Of a stretch of DNA of 64,000 nt, positions 47,266-60,106 are shown in pieces. The notes under the pieces were generated by a model. It saw only the letters and a program-made list of their open reading frames with translations. It was not told where the DNA came from and ran no database searches. The number at the start of each line of letters is the position of its first letter. Positions within the stretch are counted from its first letter, which is position 1. The position numbers and the translations under genes are program-made. Origin of the DNA: Ehretia macrophylla (taxonomy: Eukaryota; Streptophyta; Magnoliopsida; Boraginales; Ehretiaceae); assembly GCA_037974665.1 (NCBI GenBank), contig CM075771.1, forward strand, positions 4,402,881 to 4,466,880, given 5' to 3'.

Positions 47266-47823
47266 GTCATGTTGAGGGCACAATTCCTTTATTTGGTAAC
47301 GGTTCACAATCCCAACGTAGAGAGATGGCCCATTCAAAAGGCCCAATGGGCTTAACGACAACCCATCTGCTTCAACAACGCAGCATCCTCACAAGACGTG
47401 ATATCGACACGTTGTAGGACACTCTAATGTCCCCCGAGTAAAGTTGTCATCTTTTTAACAGCTCACGACCAACGATCCGGGACGGAAAAACAGAGCAAAA
47501 GAAGAAAGGTGGCCTGAAACTGATGAAAACGTTCGATTTTGGGATCCAAAAAGGGCACAGCAAGCAAGCTCGCTGCCCCCTTCATAGAGCTGTTGGAGAG
47601 CTTTGCAACGGTATGTTGTGCACGGCGTAACTCCTTACGGATCAAAAGTTATCGGCACCGGAGCGACGGAGACCTAGTCACAAGCCCTACGCCCTCGGTT
47701 TGCGGGCCCAGCCTTCATGTGAAGCGAAGTTGTCTTGCCTAAGGTGCCGTGGGATTCGATAATATCAATGTGGTGGATAAAGTATCTTGGCAATCCAAAC
47801 CGGAGCAAAAAAAATTGAAAAGG

Positions 47824-47941
47824 GGGTGCATCACGAGGACTTCCCAGGGGTTCACCCATCCTAGTACTACTCTCGCCCAAGCACGCATAACTTCGAAGTA
47901 CTAATGGGATCCGGTGCATTACTGCTGGTATGATCGCACCC
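47824..47941 (-). rRNA. 5S rRNA gene copy 48
   Basis: Full length. A box cacgcataact; C box caggggttc. Spacer type A. Confidence 0.91.
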
Positions 47942-48501
47942 GTCAAGTTGAGGGCACAATTCCTTTATGTGTTAACGGTTCACAGTCCTAGCCTAGAGAG
48001 ATGGCCAATTCAGAAGGCCCAATGGGCTTAACGATAACCCATCTGCTTTAACAACGCTGCATCCTAGCAAGACGTGACATCGATGCGTTGTAAGGCCCCC
48101 TAATGTCCCACGAGTAAGGTTGTCATCCTTTTAACAACTCCCGACGTGCGATCCAGGAAGAAAAAATAGAGTAAAAGAAGAAAAGTGTCATGAAACTGAT
48201 GAAAACGTTCAATTTTGGGCTCCAAAATGGGGCACGGCGAGTAAACTTGCTGCACCCGTCGTAGAGCTTTGAGAGAGCTTTGCAACGGTATGCTGTGCAC
48301 CGCGTAACTCCTTACGGATCAAAAGTTATAGGCATCAGAGCGACGGAGACTTAGTCACAAGCCCTACGCCCTAGATTTGCGGGCCCAGCCTCCACGTGAA
48401 GCGAAGTTTTCTTCCCCAAGGTGCCGTGCAATTCTATAATATAAATGTGGTGGATAAAGTATCTTGGCAACCCAAACCGGAGCAAAAAAAATTGAAAAAG
48501 G

Positions 48502-48619
48502 GGGTGCAACACGAGGACTTCCCAGGGGGTCACCTATCCTAGTACTACTCTCGCCCAAACACGCATAACTTCGAAGGTCTGATGGGATCCGGTTCATTAA
48601 TGCTGGTATGATCGAACCC
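48502..48619 (-). rRNA. 5S rRNA gene copy 49
   Basis: Full length. A box caaacacgcat; C box cacctatcct. Spacer type A. It shares a recent duplicated spacer tract with the next unit. Confidence 0.91.
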
Positions 48620-49178
48620 GTCATGTTAAGGGCACAATTCCTTTATGTGTTAACGGTTCACAGTCCCAGCCTAGAGAGATGGCCAATTTAGAAGGCCCAA
48701 TGGGCTTAACAATAACCCATCCGCTTCAACAACGTAGCATCCTAGCAAGACGTTATATCGACGCGTTGTAGGCCCCTCTAATGTCCCACGAGTAAGGTTG
48801 TCATCCTTTTAACAACTCCCGACGTACGATCCAGGAAGAAAAAATAGAGTAAAAGAAGAAAAGTGTCCTGAAACTGATGAAAACGTTCGATTTTGGGCTC
48901 CAAAAAGGGGCACGGCGAGTAAACTTGCTGCACCCGTCGTAGAGCTTTGAGAGAGCTTTGCAACGGTATGCTGTGCGCCGCGTAACTCCTTACGGATCAA
49001 AAGTTATAGGCATCAGAGCGACGGAGACTTAGTCACAAGCCCTACGCCCTCAGTTTGCGGGCCCAGCCTCTAGGTGAAGCGAAGTTGTCTTGCCCAATGT
49101 TCCGTGGGATTCAGAAATAGAAATTTGGTGGATAAAGTATCTTGGCAACCCTAACCAGGGCAAAAAAAATGGAAAAGT

Positions 49179-49296
49179 GGGTGCAACACGAGGACTTCCT
49201 AGAGGGTCACCCATCCTAGTACTATTCACGCCCATACATGCTTAACTTCGGTGTTCTGATGGGATCCGGTGCATTAGTGCTGGTATGATCGCGCCT
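49179..49296 (-). rRNA. 5S rRNA gene copy 50
   Basis: Full length. A box catacatgctt; C box tagagggtc; intermediate element ttcacg. Spacer type B. Confidence 0.9.
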
Positions 49297-49854
49297 GTCA
49301 TGTTGAGGGCACAATTCTTTTATTTGTTAACATTTCACAGTCCCAGCCTAGAGAGATGGCCCATTCAAAAGGCCCAATGGGCTTAACGACATCCCATCCG
49401 CTTCAAAAATGCAGCATGCTCGCATGACATGATATCGACGTGTTGTAGGGCCCACTAATGTCCCGCGAGTAAGGTTTTCGTCCTTTTAATAGCTCACGAC
49501 GTACGATCCAGGACAAAAAAACAGAGAGAACGAAGAAAAGTGGCCTAAAAGTAATGAAAACGTTCGATTTTGGGCTCAAAAAAAGGCACAGCGAGCAAGC
49601 TAGCTGCCCCCGCCGTAGAGCTCTCAGAGAGCTTTGCAACGTTATGATGTGCACCGCATAACTCCTTACAGATCAAAAGTTATGGGCACCGGAGTGACGG
49701 AGACCTGGTCAAAAGCCCTACGCCCTCAGTTTGCAGGCCCAGCCTCTAAGTGAAGCGAAGTTGTCTTGCCCAATGTTCCGTGGGATTTGGTAATAGAAAT
49801 TTGGTTGGTAAAGTATCTTGGCAACCCTAACCAGGGCAAAAAAAATTGAAAAGG

Positions 49855-49972
49855 GGGTGCAACACGAGATCTTCCCAGGGGGTCACCCATCCTAGTACTA
49901 CTCTCGTCCAAGTACGCTTACCTTCGGAGTTCTGATGGGATCCGGTGAATTAGTGCCGGTATGATCGCACCC
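49855..49972 (-). rRNA. 5S rRNA gene copy 51
   Basis: Full length. C box intact; A box caagtacgcttacct. Spacer type B with the ttggttggtaaag variant. Confidence 0.92.
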
Positions 49973-50530
49973 GTCATGTTGAGGGCACAATTCCTTTATG
50001 TGTTAACGGTTCACAGTCCCAGCCTAGAGAGATGGCCAATTCAAAAGGCCCAATGGGCTTAACGATAACCCATCTGCTTCGAAAACGCAGCATCCTAGCA
50101 AGACGTGATATCGATGCGTTGTAGGGCCCCCTAATGTCCCTTGAGTAAGGTTGTCGTCCTTTTAACAGCTCACGACATACGATCAGGGACGAAAAAACAC
50201 AGCAAAAGAAGAAAAGTGGCCTGAAACTGATGAAGACATTCGATTTTGGGCACCAAAAATGGGCACAGCAAGAAACTAGCTGCCCCCGTCGTAGATCTCT
50301 CAGAGAGCTTTGCAACGGTATGCTGTGCGCCGCGTAACGCCTTACGGATCAAAAGTTATGGGCACCGGAGCAACAGAAACCTGGTCACAAGCCCAACGCC
50401 CTCAGTTTGCGGGCCCAGCCTCTATGTGAAGCGAAGTTGTCATGCCCAATGTTCCGTGGGATTCGGTAATAGAAATTTGGTTGGTAAAGTATCTTGGCAA
50501 CCCTAACCAGGGCAAAAAAAATTGAAAAGG

Positions 50531-50648
50531 GGGTGCAACACAGGGAATTCCCAGGGGGTCACGCATCCTAGTACTACTCTCGCCCAAACGTGCTTAATTT
50601 CGGAGTTCTGATGGGATCCGGTGCATTAGTGCTGGTATGATTGCACCC
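50531..50648 (-). rRNA. 5S rRNA gene copy 52
   Basis: Full length. A box caaacgtgcttaatt; C box cacgcatcct; RNA 3' part cagggaattc. Spacer type B (ttggttgg variant). Confidence 0.9.
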
Positions 50649-51205
50649 AACAAGTTGAGGGAACAATTCCTTTATTTGTTAATGGTTCACAGTCCCAGCC
50701 TAGAGAGATGGTCCGTTCAAAAGGCCCAATGGGCTTAACGACAACCCATCAGCTTAAAAAATGCAGCATCCTCGCAAGACGTGATATCGACGCGTTGTAG
50801 GGCCCACTAATGTCCAGCGAGTAAGGTTGTCATCCTTTTAACAGCTCACGATGTATGATCCAGGATGAAAAAACAGAGCAAAAGAAGAAAAGTGGCCTAA
50901 AACTCTTTAAAACGTTTGATTTTGGGCTCAAAAAAGGCACAACGAGCAAGCTCACTGCCCCCGTCGTAGGGCTCTCAGAGAGCTTTGCAACGGTATGCTG
51001 TGTGGCACGTAACTCTTTACAGATCAAAAGTTATGGGCACCGGAGCAACGAAAACCTGGTCACAAGCCCTACGCCCTCAGTTTGCGGGCCCAACCTCTAC
51101 GTGAAGCGAAGTTGTCGTGCCCAATGTTCCGTGGGATTCGGTAATAGAAATTTGTTTGGCAAAGTATCTTGGTAACCCTAACCAGGGCAAAAAAAATTGA
51201 AAAGG

Positions 51206-51323
51206 GGGTGCAACACGAGGACTTCCCAAGGGGTCACCCATCCTAGTACTATTCTCGCCCAAGTACGCTTAACTTCGGAGTTCTGATGGGATCCGGCGCA
51301 TTAGTGCTGGTATGATCGCACCA
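51206..51323 (-). rRNA. 5S rRNA gene copy 53
   Basis: Full length. A box caagtacgctt; C box caaggggtc; intermediate element ttctcg; gene 5' end gcacca. Spacer type B (tttgtttggc variant). Confidence 0.91.
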
Positions 51324-51882
51324 GTCATGTTAAAGGCAAAATTCCTTTATTTGTTAACGGTTCACAGTCCCAGCCTAGAGAGATGGCCCATTCAAAAGGC
51401 CCAATGGGCTTAACGATAACCCATCTGCTTCAACAACTTAGCATCCTAGCAATACGTGATATCGATGCGTTGTAGGGCCCTCTAATGTCCCGCGAGTAAG
51501 GTTGTCGTCCTTTTAACAACTCACGACGTACGATCCGAGACAGAAAAACCGAGCAAAAGAAGAAAAGTGGCCTAAAACTGATGAAAACGTTCGATTTCGG
51601 GCTCCAAAAAGGGCAAAGCGAGCAAGCTCGCTGCCCCCTTCGTAGAGCTATCGGAGTGCTTTGCAACGCTACGCTGTGCATCGCGTAACTCCTTACGGAT
51701 CAAAAGTTATGGGCACCGGAGCGACGGAGAGCTGGTCACAAGCCCTACGCCCTCGGTTTGCGAGCCCAGCCTCCACGTGAAGCGAAGTTGCCTTGCCCAA
51801 GGTGTCGTGGGATTCGATAATAGGAATGTTGAGGAAAAAGTATCTTGGCAACCCAAACCGGAGCAAAAAAATTTGAAAAGGG

Positions 51883-52002
51883 GGGTGCAACACGAGGACT
51901 TCCCAGAGGGTCACCCGTCCTAGTACTACTCTCACCCAAGCACACGCTTAACATCGGAGTTCTGATGGGATCCGGTGCATTAGTGTTGGTATGATCGCAC
52001 CC
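51883..52002 (-). rRNA. 5S rRNA gene copy 54, 2-nt insertion in A box
   Basis: 120 nt. An extra ca in the A box (caagcacacgcttaaca) shifts the spacing of the internal promoter; C box cagagggtcacccgtcct. Likely inactive. Spacer type A. Confidence 0.89.
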
Positions 52003-52561
52003 GTCATGTTGAGGGCATAATTCCTTTATGTGTTAACGGTTCACAATCGCAGCCTAGAGAGATGGCCAATTCAAAAGGCTCAATGGGCTTATTGATAACC
52101 CATCCGCTTCAACAACGCAGCATCCTAGCAAGATGTGATATCAATGAGTTGTAGGGCCCCCTAATGTCCCTCGAGTAAGGATGTCGTCCTTTTAACAGCT
52201 CACGACGTACGATCCGGGACGAGAAAATAGAGCAAAGGAAGAAAAGTGGCCTAAAACTGATGAAAACGTTCGATTTTTGGCTCCAAAAAGGGGCACAGCA
52301 AGCAAGTTGGCTGCCCTTGTCGTAGAACTCTCAGAGAGCTATGCAATGGTATGCTGTGCGCCGGGTAACTCCTTACGGATCAAAAGATATGGGCACTAGA
52401 GCGACGGAGCCCTGGTCACAAGCCATATGCCCTCGGTTTACGGACCCCAGCCTCTGCGTGAAGTGAAGTTGTCTTGCCCAATGGTCTGTGGGATTCAGTA
52501 ATAGAAATTTGGTAGATAAATTATCTTGACAACCCTAACCAGGGCAAAAAAAATTGAAAAG

Positions 52562-52679
52562 GGGTGCAACATGAGGACTTCCCAGTGGGTCACCCATCCT
52601 AGTACTACTCTCACCCAAGCACGCTTAACTTCGGAGTTCTGATGGGATCTGGTGCATTAGTACTGGTATGATCGCACCC
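52562..52679 (-). rRNA. 5S rRNA gene copy 55
   Basis: Full length. A box intact; C box cagtgggtc; intermediate element ctctca. Last copy before the higher-order repeat. Spacer type B. Confidence 0.93.
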
Positions 52680-53236
52680 GTAATGTTGAGGGCATAATTC
52701 TTTTATTTGTTAACAGTTCACTGTCCCAGCCTAGGGAGATGGCCCATTCAAAAGGCCCAATGGGCATAACGACAACCCATCCGCTTCAACAACATAGCAT
52801 CCTCGCAAGACGTGATATCAACACGTTGTATGGCCCACTAATGTCCCACGAATAAGGTTGTCGTCCTTTTAACAGCTCACGACGTACGATACGGGATGGA
52901 AAAACAGAGCAAAACAAGAAAAGTGGCATGAAACTGATGAAAACGTTCGATTTTGGGCTCCAAAAAGGGCACAGCGAGTAAGCTCGTGCCCCCTTCGTAG
53001 AGCTGTCGGAGAGCTTTGCAACGGTATGTTGTGCGCCACGTAACTCCTTACGAATCAAAAGTTATAGGCACCGGAGCGATGAAGATCTGGTCCAAGCCCT
53101 ACGCCCTCGGTTTACGGGCCCAGCCTCCACGTGAAGCGAAGTTGTCTTGCCCATGGTGCCGTGGGATTCGATAATAGAAATGTGGTAGATAAAGTATCTT
53201 GGAAACACAAACTGGAGCAAAAAAAATTGAAAAGGG

Positions 53237-53353
53237 GGGTGTAACACGAGGACTTCCCAGGGGGTCACACATCCTAGTACTACTCTCGGCCAAGCACGCT
53301 TAACTTCGGAGTTCTAATGGGATCCGGTGCATTAATGCTGGTATGATCGCACC
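53237..53353 (-). rRNA. 5S rRNA gene copy 56 (HOR 1, unit A')
   Basis: 117 nt, one C missing at the RNA 5' end (gcaccgtc). A box intact; C box cacacatcct; 3' end gtaacacg. Flank type A'. Confidence 0.91.
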
Positions 53354-53911
53354 GTCATGTTGAGGGCACAAGTCTTTTATGTGTTAACTGTTCACAGTCC
53401 CAGCCTAGAGAGATGGCCAATTCAAAAGGCCCAATGGTATTAACGATAACGCATCCGCTTCAACAACGCAACATTTTAGCAAGACGTGATATCAACGCGT
53501 TATAGGGCCCCCTAATGTCCCACGAGTAAGGTTGTCGTCCATTTAACAACTCACGACGTACGATCTGGGATGAAAACACACAGCAAAAGAAGAAAAGTGG
53601 CTTAAACTTATGAAAACGTTCGATTTTGGGCTCCAAAAATGGGCACAGCGAGTAAGCTGGCTGCCCCCGTCGTACAGCTCTCAGAGAGCTTTGCAACGGT
53701 ATGCTGTGTGCCGCGTAACTCCTTACGGATCAAAAGTTATGGGCACCAGAGCGACGTCGACCTGGTCACAAGCCCTACACCCTCGGTTTGCATGCCCAGC
53801 CTCTACGTGAAGCAAAGTTGTCTTGCCCAATGTTCTGTGGGATTCGGTAATAGAAATTTGGTGGATAAAGTATCTTGGCAACCCTAACCAGGGCCTAAAA
53901 AATGGAAAAAG

Positions 53912-54029
53912 GGATGCAACACGAGGACTTCCCAAGAGGTCACCCATCCTAGTACTACTCTCGCCCAAACACACTTAACTTCGGAGTTCTGATGGGATCC
54001 GGTGTGTTAGTGCTGGTATGATCATACCC
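53912..54029 (-). rRNA. 5S rRNA gene copy 57 (HOR 1, unit B1)
   Basis: Full length. A box caaacacactt; C box caagaggtc; gene 5' end ataccc. Shares these with copy 60. Confidence 0.92.
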
Positions 54030-54587
54030 GTCATGTTCAGGGCACAATTACTTTATTTGTTAACGGTTCACAGTCCCAGCATAGAGAGATGGCCCATTCA
54101 AAAGGCCCAATGGGCTTAACGACAACCCATCCGCATAAAAAACGCAGCATCCTCGCAAGATGTGATATCGACGCATTGTAGGGCCCACTAATGTCCTGCG
54201 AGTATGGTTGTCTTCCTTTTAACAGCTCACGACGTACGATCCGGGATGAAAAAGTAGAGCAAAAGAAGAAAAGTGGCCTGAAACTGATGAAAATGTTCGA
54301 TTTTGGGCTCCAAAAAGGGCACAGCGAGCAAGCTAGCTGCCCCTGTCGTAGAGCTCTCAGAGAGCATTGCAACGGTATGTTGCGTGCCGTGTAACTCCTT
54401 ACGGATCAAAAGTTATGGGCACTAGAGCGACGGAGACCTGGTCACAAGCCCTACGCCCTCGGTTTGTGGGCCTAGTCTCTACGTGAAGCGAGGTTGTCTT
54501 GCCCAATGTTCCATGGGATTCGGTAATAGAAATTTGGTGGATAAAGTATCTTGGCAACCCTAACTAGGGCAAAAAAAATTGAAAAGG

Positions 54588-54705
54588 GCGTGCGACACGA
54601 GGACTTCCCAGGGGGTCACCCATCCTAGTACTACTCTTGCCCAAGCACGCTTAACTTCGGAGTTCTGATGGGATCCGGTGCATTAGTGCTAGTATGATCG
54701 CACCC
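54588..54705 (-). rRNA. 5S rRNA gene copy 58 (HOR 1, unit B2)
   Basis: Full length. A and C boxes intact; intermediate element ctcttg; RNA 3' end gcgtgcgac. Confidence 0.93.
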
Positions 54706-55262
54706 GTCATGTTGAGGGCACAATTCCTTTATTTGTTAACGGTTCATTGTCCCAGCCTAGAGAGATGGCCCATTCAAAAGGCCCAATGGGCTTAATGACA
54801 ACCCATCTGCTTGAATTGCTCAGCATCCTCGCAATACGTGATATCGACGGGTTGTAGGGCCCCCTAATGTCCCACGATTAAGGTTGTCGTACTTTTAACA
54901 GCTCACGACGTACGATCCGGGATGGAAAAACAGAGCACAAGAAGAAAAATGACATGAAACTGATGAAAACATTCGATTTTGGGCTCCAAAAAGGGAACAG
55001 TGAGTAAGCTCGTGCCCCCTTCGTAGTGCTGTCGGAGAGCTTTGCAACGGTATGCTGTGCTCCGCGTAACTCCTTACGGATCAAAAGTTATAGGCACCGG
55101 AGCGACGAAGGCTTGGTCCAAGCCCTATGCCCTCGGTTTACGGGCCCAACCTCCACGTGAAGTGAAGTTGTCTTGCCCAAGGTGCCGTGGGATTCGATAA
55201 TAGAAATGTGGTTGATAAAGTATCTTGGAAACACAAATTGGAGCAAAAAAAATTGAAAAGCG

Positions 55263-55380
55263 GGGTGTAACACAAGGACTTCCCAGGGGGTCACACATCC
55301 TAGTACTACTCTCGGCAAAGCACGCTTAACTTCGGAGTTCTAATGGGATCTGGTGCATTAATGCTGGTATGATCGCACCC
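55263..55380 (-). rRNA. 5S rRNA gene copy 59 (HOR 2, unit A')
   Basis: Full length. A-box core intact with an edge change (cggcaaagcac); C box cacacatcct; 3' end gtaacacaagg. Confidence 0.92.
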
Positions 55381-55938
55381 GTCATGTTGAGGGCACAATT
55401 CTTTTATGTGTTAACTGTTCACAGTCCCAGCCTAGAGAGATGGCCAATCCAAAAGGCCCAATGGTATTAACGATAGCGCATCCACTTCAACAACGCAGCA
55501 TTTTAGCAAGACGTGATATCAATGCGTTATAGGGCCCCCTAATGTCCCACGAGTAAGGTTGTCGCCCATTTAACAACTCACGACGTACGATCTGGGATGA
55601 AAAAACACAGCAAAAGAAGAAAAGTGGCTTAAACTGATGAAAACATTCGATTTTGGGCTCCAAAAATGGGCACAGCGAGCAAGCTGGCTGCCCCCGTCGT
55701 AGAGCTCTCAGAGAGCTTTGCAACGGTATGCTGTGTGCCGCGTAACTCCTTACGGATCAAAAGTTATGGGAACCAGAGCGACGTAGACCTGGTCACAAGC
55801 CCTACGCCCTCGGTTTGCATGCCCAGCCTCTACGTGAAGCAAAGTTGTCTTGCCCAATGTTCCGTGGGATTCGGTAAGAGAAATTTGGTGGATAAAGTAT
55901 CTTGGCAACCCTAACCAGGGCCAAAAAAATGGAAAAAG

Positions 55939-56056
55939 GGGTGCAACACGAGGACTTCCCAAGAGGTCACCCATCCTAGTACTACTCTCGCCCAAACACA
56001 CTTAACTTCGGAGTTCTGATGTGATCCGGTGCGTTAGTGCTGGTATGATCATACCC
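55939..56056 (-). rRNA. 5S rRNA gene copy 60 (HOR 2, unit B1)
   Basis: Full length. A box caaacacactt; C box caagaggtc; gatgtgatcc differs from copy 57. Confidence 0.92.
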
Positions 56057-56613
56057 GTCATGTTCAGGGCACAATTACTTTATTTGTTAACGGTTCACAG
56101 TCCCAGCATAGAGAGATGGCCCATTCAAAAGGCCCAATGGGCTTAACGACAACCCATCCGCTTAAAAAACGCAGCATCCTCGCAAGACGTGATATCAACG
56201 CATTGTAGGGCCCACTAATGTCCTGCGAGTATGGTTGTCTTCCTTTTAACAGCTCACGACGTACGATCCAGGATGAAAAAACAGAGCAAAAGAAGAAAAG
56301 TGGCCTGAAACTGATGAAAATGTTCGATTTTGGGCTGAAAAAAGGGTACAGCAAGCAAGCTAGCTGCCACTGTCGTAGAGCTCTCAGAGAGCATTGCAAC
56401 AGTATGTTGCGTGCCGTGTAACTCCTTACGGATCAAAAGTTATGGGCACTGGAGCGACGGAGACTTGGTCACAAGTCCTACGCCCACGGTTTGCGGGCCC
56501 AGCCTCTACGTGAAGCGAAGTTGTCTTGCCCATTGTTCCGTGGGATTCGGTAATAGAAATTTGGTGGATAAAGTATCTTGGCAACCCTAACCAGGGCAAA
56601 AAAATTGAAAAGG

Positions 56614-56731
56614 GGGTGCAACACGAGGACTTCCCAAGGGGTCACCCATCCTAGTACTACTCTTACCCAAGGACGCTTAACTTCGGAGTTTTGATGGGAT
56701 CCGGTGCATTAGTGCTAGTATGATCGCACCC
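56614..56731 (-). rRNA. 5S rRNA gene copy 61 (HOR 2, unit B2)
   Basis: Full length. A box caaggacgctt; intermediate element ctctta; C box caaggggtc. Differs clearly from copy 58, so this position is less homogenised. Confidence 0.92.
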
Positions 56732-57288
56732 GTCATGTTGAGGGCACAATTCCTTTATTTGTTAACGGTTCACTGTCCCAGCCTAGAGAGATGGCCCATT
56801 CAAAAGGCCCAATGGGCTTAATGACAACCCATCCGCTTCAATTGCACAGCATCCTCGCAATACGTGATATCGACGGGTTGTAGGGCCCCCTAATGTCCCA
56901 CGAGTAAGGTTGTCGTACTTTTAACAGCTCACGACGTACGATCCGGGATTGAAAAACAAAGCAAAAGAAGAAAAATGGCATGAAACAGATGAAAACATTC
57001 GATTTTGGGCTCCAAAAAGGGCACAGTGAGTAAGCTCGTGCCCCCTTCGTAGAGCCGTCGGAGAGCTTTGCAACTGTATGCTGTGCTCCGCGTAACTCCT
57101 TACGGATCAAAAGTTATAGGCACCGGAGCGACGAAGACCTGGTCCAAGCCCTATGCCCTCGGTTTACGGGCCCAGCCTCCACGTGAAGCGAAGTTGTGTT
57201 GCCCAAGGTGCCGTGGGATTCGATAATAGAAATGTGGTGGATAAAGTATCTTGGAAACACAAACTGGAGCAAAAAAAATTGAAAAGGG

Positions 57289-57406
57289 GGGTGTAACACG
57301 AGGACTTCCCAGGGTGTCACACATCCTAGTACTACTCTCGGCCAAGCACGCTTAACTTCGGAGTTCTAATGGGATCCGGTGCATTAATGCTGGTATGATC
57401 GCACCC
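57289..57406 (-). rRNA. 5S rRNA gene copy 62 (HOR 3, unit A')
   Basis: Full length. A box intact; C box cagggtgtcacacatcct; 3' end gtaacacg. Confidence 0.92.
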
Positions 57407-57963
57407 GTCATGTTGAGGGCACAATTCTTTTATGTGTTAACTGTTCACAGTCCCAGCCTAGAGAGATGGCCAATTCAAAAGGCCCAATGGGATTAACGAT
57501 AACGCATCCGCTTCAACAACGCAGCATTTTAGCAAGACGTGATATCAACGCGTTATAGGGCCCCCTAATGTCCCACGAGTAAGGTTGTCGTCCATTTAAC
57601 AGCTCACGGCGTACGATCCGGGATGAAAAAACACAGCAAAAGAAGAAAAGTGGCTTAAACTGATGAAAACGTTCGATTTTGTGCTCCAAAAATGGCACAG
57701 CGAGCAAGCTGGCTGCCCCCATCGTAGAGCTCTCAGAGAGCTTTGCAACGGTATGCTGTGTGCCACGTAACTCCTTACGGATCAAAAGTTATGGGCACCA
57801 GAGCGACGTAGACCTGGTCACAAGGCCTACGCCCTCGGTTTGTGTGCCCAGCCTCTACGTGAAGCGAAGTTGTCTTGGCCAATTTTCCGTGGGATTCGGT
57901 AATAGAAATTTGGTGGATAAAGTATCTTGGCAACCCTAACCAGGGCCAAAAAAATGGAAAAGG

Positions 57964-58081
57964 GGGTGCAACACGAGGACTTCCCAAAGGGTCACCCATC
58001 CTAGTACTAATCTCGCCCAAACACGTTTAACTTCGGAGTTCTGATGGGATCCGGAGCATTAGTGCTGGTATGATCACGCCC
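57964..58081 (-). rRNA. 5S rRNA gene copy 63 (HOR 3, unit B1)
   Basis: Full length. A box caaacacgtttaact; C box caaagggtc; actaatctcg. Nearly identical to copy 66. Confidence 0.92.
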
Positions 58082-58639
58082 GTCATGTTGAGGGCACAAT
58101 TACTATATTTGTTAACGCTTCACAGTCCCAGTCTAGAGAGATGGCCCATTCAAAAGGCCCATTGGGCTTAACGACAACCCATCCGCTTAAAAAACACAAC
58201 ATCCTCGCAAGACGTGATATAGATGTATTGTAGGGCCCACTAATGTCCTGCAAGTAAGGTTGTCGTCCTTTTAACAGCTCATGACGTACGATCCGGGACA
58301 GAAAAACAGAGCAAAAGAAGAAAAGTAGCCTGAAACTGATGAAAATGATCGATTTTGTGCTCAAAAAATGGCACAGCGAGCAAGCTAGTTGCCTCTGTTG
58401 TAGTGCTCTCAGAGAGCTTTGCAACAATATGTTGTGTGCCGCGTAACTCCATACAGATCAAAAGTTATGGGCACTGGAGCGACGGAGACCTGGTCACAAG
58501 CCCTACGCCTTCGGTTTGCGCGCTTAGCCTCTACGTGAAGCGAAGTTGTCTTGCCCAATGTTCCGTGGGATTCGGTAATAGAAATTTGGTGGATAAAGTA
58601 TCTTGGCAACCCTAACCAGGGCAAAAAAAATTGAAAAAG

Positions 58640-58757
58640 GGGTACAACACGAGGATTTACCAGGGGGTCACCCATCCCAGTACTACTCTCGCCTAAGCAT
58701 GCTTAACTTCGGAGTTCTGATGGGATCTGGTGCATTAGTTCTGGTATGATCGCACCC
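58640..58757 (-). rRNA. 5S rRNA gene copy 64 (HOR 3, unit B2)
   Basis: Full length. A box taagcatgctt; C box ends catccc; ggattta upstream of the C box. Nearly identical to copy 67. Confidence 0.92.
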
Positions 58758-59314
58758 TTCATGTTGAGGGCAAAATTCATTTATTTGTTAACGGTTCACA
58801 GTCCCAGCCTAGAGAGATGGCCCATTCAAAAGGTCCAATGGGCTTAACGACAACCCATCCGCTTCAACAACACAGCATCCTCGCAAGACTTGATATCGAC
58901 GCGTTGTAGGGCCCCCTAATGTCCCACGAGTAAGGTTGTCGTCCTTTTAACAGCTCACGACGTACGATCTGAGACAGAAAAATAGAGCAAAAGAAGAAAA
59001 GTGGCATGAAACTGATGAAAATGTTCAATTTTGGGCTCTAAAAAGGGCACAGCGAGAAAGCTCGTGCCCCCTTCCTAGAGCTGTCCGAGAGCTTTGCAAC
59101 GGTATTCTGTACGCCGCGTAACTCCTTACGGATCAAAAGTTATAGGCATCGGAGCGACGAAGACCTGGTCCAAGCCCTATGCCCTCGATTTACGGGCCCA
59201 GCCTCCACGTGAAGCGAAGTTGTGTTGCCCAAGGTGCCGTGGGATTCGATAATAGAAATGTGGTGGATAAAGTATCTTGGAAACACAAACTGGAGCAAAA
59301 AAAATTGAAAAGAG

Positions 59315-59431
59315 GGGTGTAACACGAGGACTTCCCAGGGGGTCACACATCCTAGTACTACTCTGGCCAAGCACGCTTAACTTCGGAGTTCTAATGGGAT
59401 CCGGTGCATTAATGCTGGTATGATCGTACCC
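59315..59431 (-). rRNA. 5S rRNA gene copy 65 (HOR 4, unit A')
   Basis: 117 nt, one base lost at the intermediate element (ctctggccaag). A box intact; C box cacacatcct. Confidence 0.91.
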
Positions 59432-59988
59432 GTCATGTTGAGGGCACAATTCTTTTATGTGTTAACTGTTCACAGTCCCAGCCTAGAGAGATGGCCAATT
59501 CAAAAGGCCCAATGGGATTAACGATAACGCATCCGCTTCAACAACGCAGCATTTTAGCAAGACGTGATATCAACGCGTTATAGGGCCCCCTAATGTCCCA
59601 CGAGTAAGGTTGTCGTCCATTTAACAGCTCACGGCGTACGATCCGGGATGAAAAAACACAACAAAAGAAGAAAAGTGGCTTAAACTGATGAAAACGTTCA
59701 ATTTTGTGCTCCAAAAATGGCACAGCGAGCAAGCTGGCTGCCCCCATCTTAGAGCTCTCAGAGAGCTTTGCAATGGTATGCTGTGTGCCACGTAACTCCT
59801 TACGGATCAAAAGTTATGGGCACCAGAGCGACGTAGACCTGGTCACAAGGCCTACGCCCTCGGTTTGTGTGCCCAGCCTCTACGTGAAGCGAAGTTGTCT
59901 TGGCCAATGTTCCGTGGGATTCGGTAATAGAAATTTGGTGGATAAAGTATCTTGGCAACCCTAACCAGGGCCAAAAAAATGGAAAAGG

Positions 59989-60106
59989 GGGTGCAACACG
60001 AGGACTTCCCAAAGGGTCACCCATCCTAGTACTAATCTCGCCCAAACACGTTTAACTTCGGAGTTCTGATGGGATCCGGTGCATTAGTGCTGGTATGATC
60101 ACGCCC
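59989..60106 (-). rRNA. 5S rRNA gene copy 66 (HOR 4, unit B1)
   Basis: Full length. Same A-box (cacgttt) and C-box (caaaggg) changes as copy 63. Confidence 0.92.
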
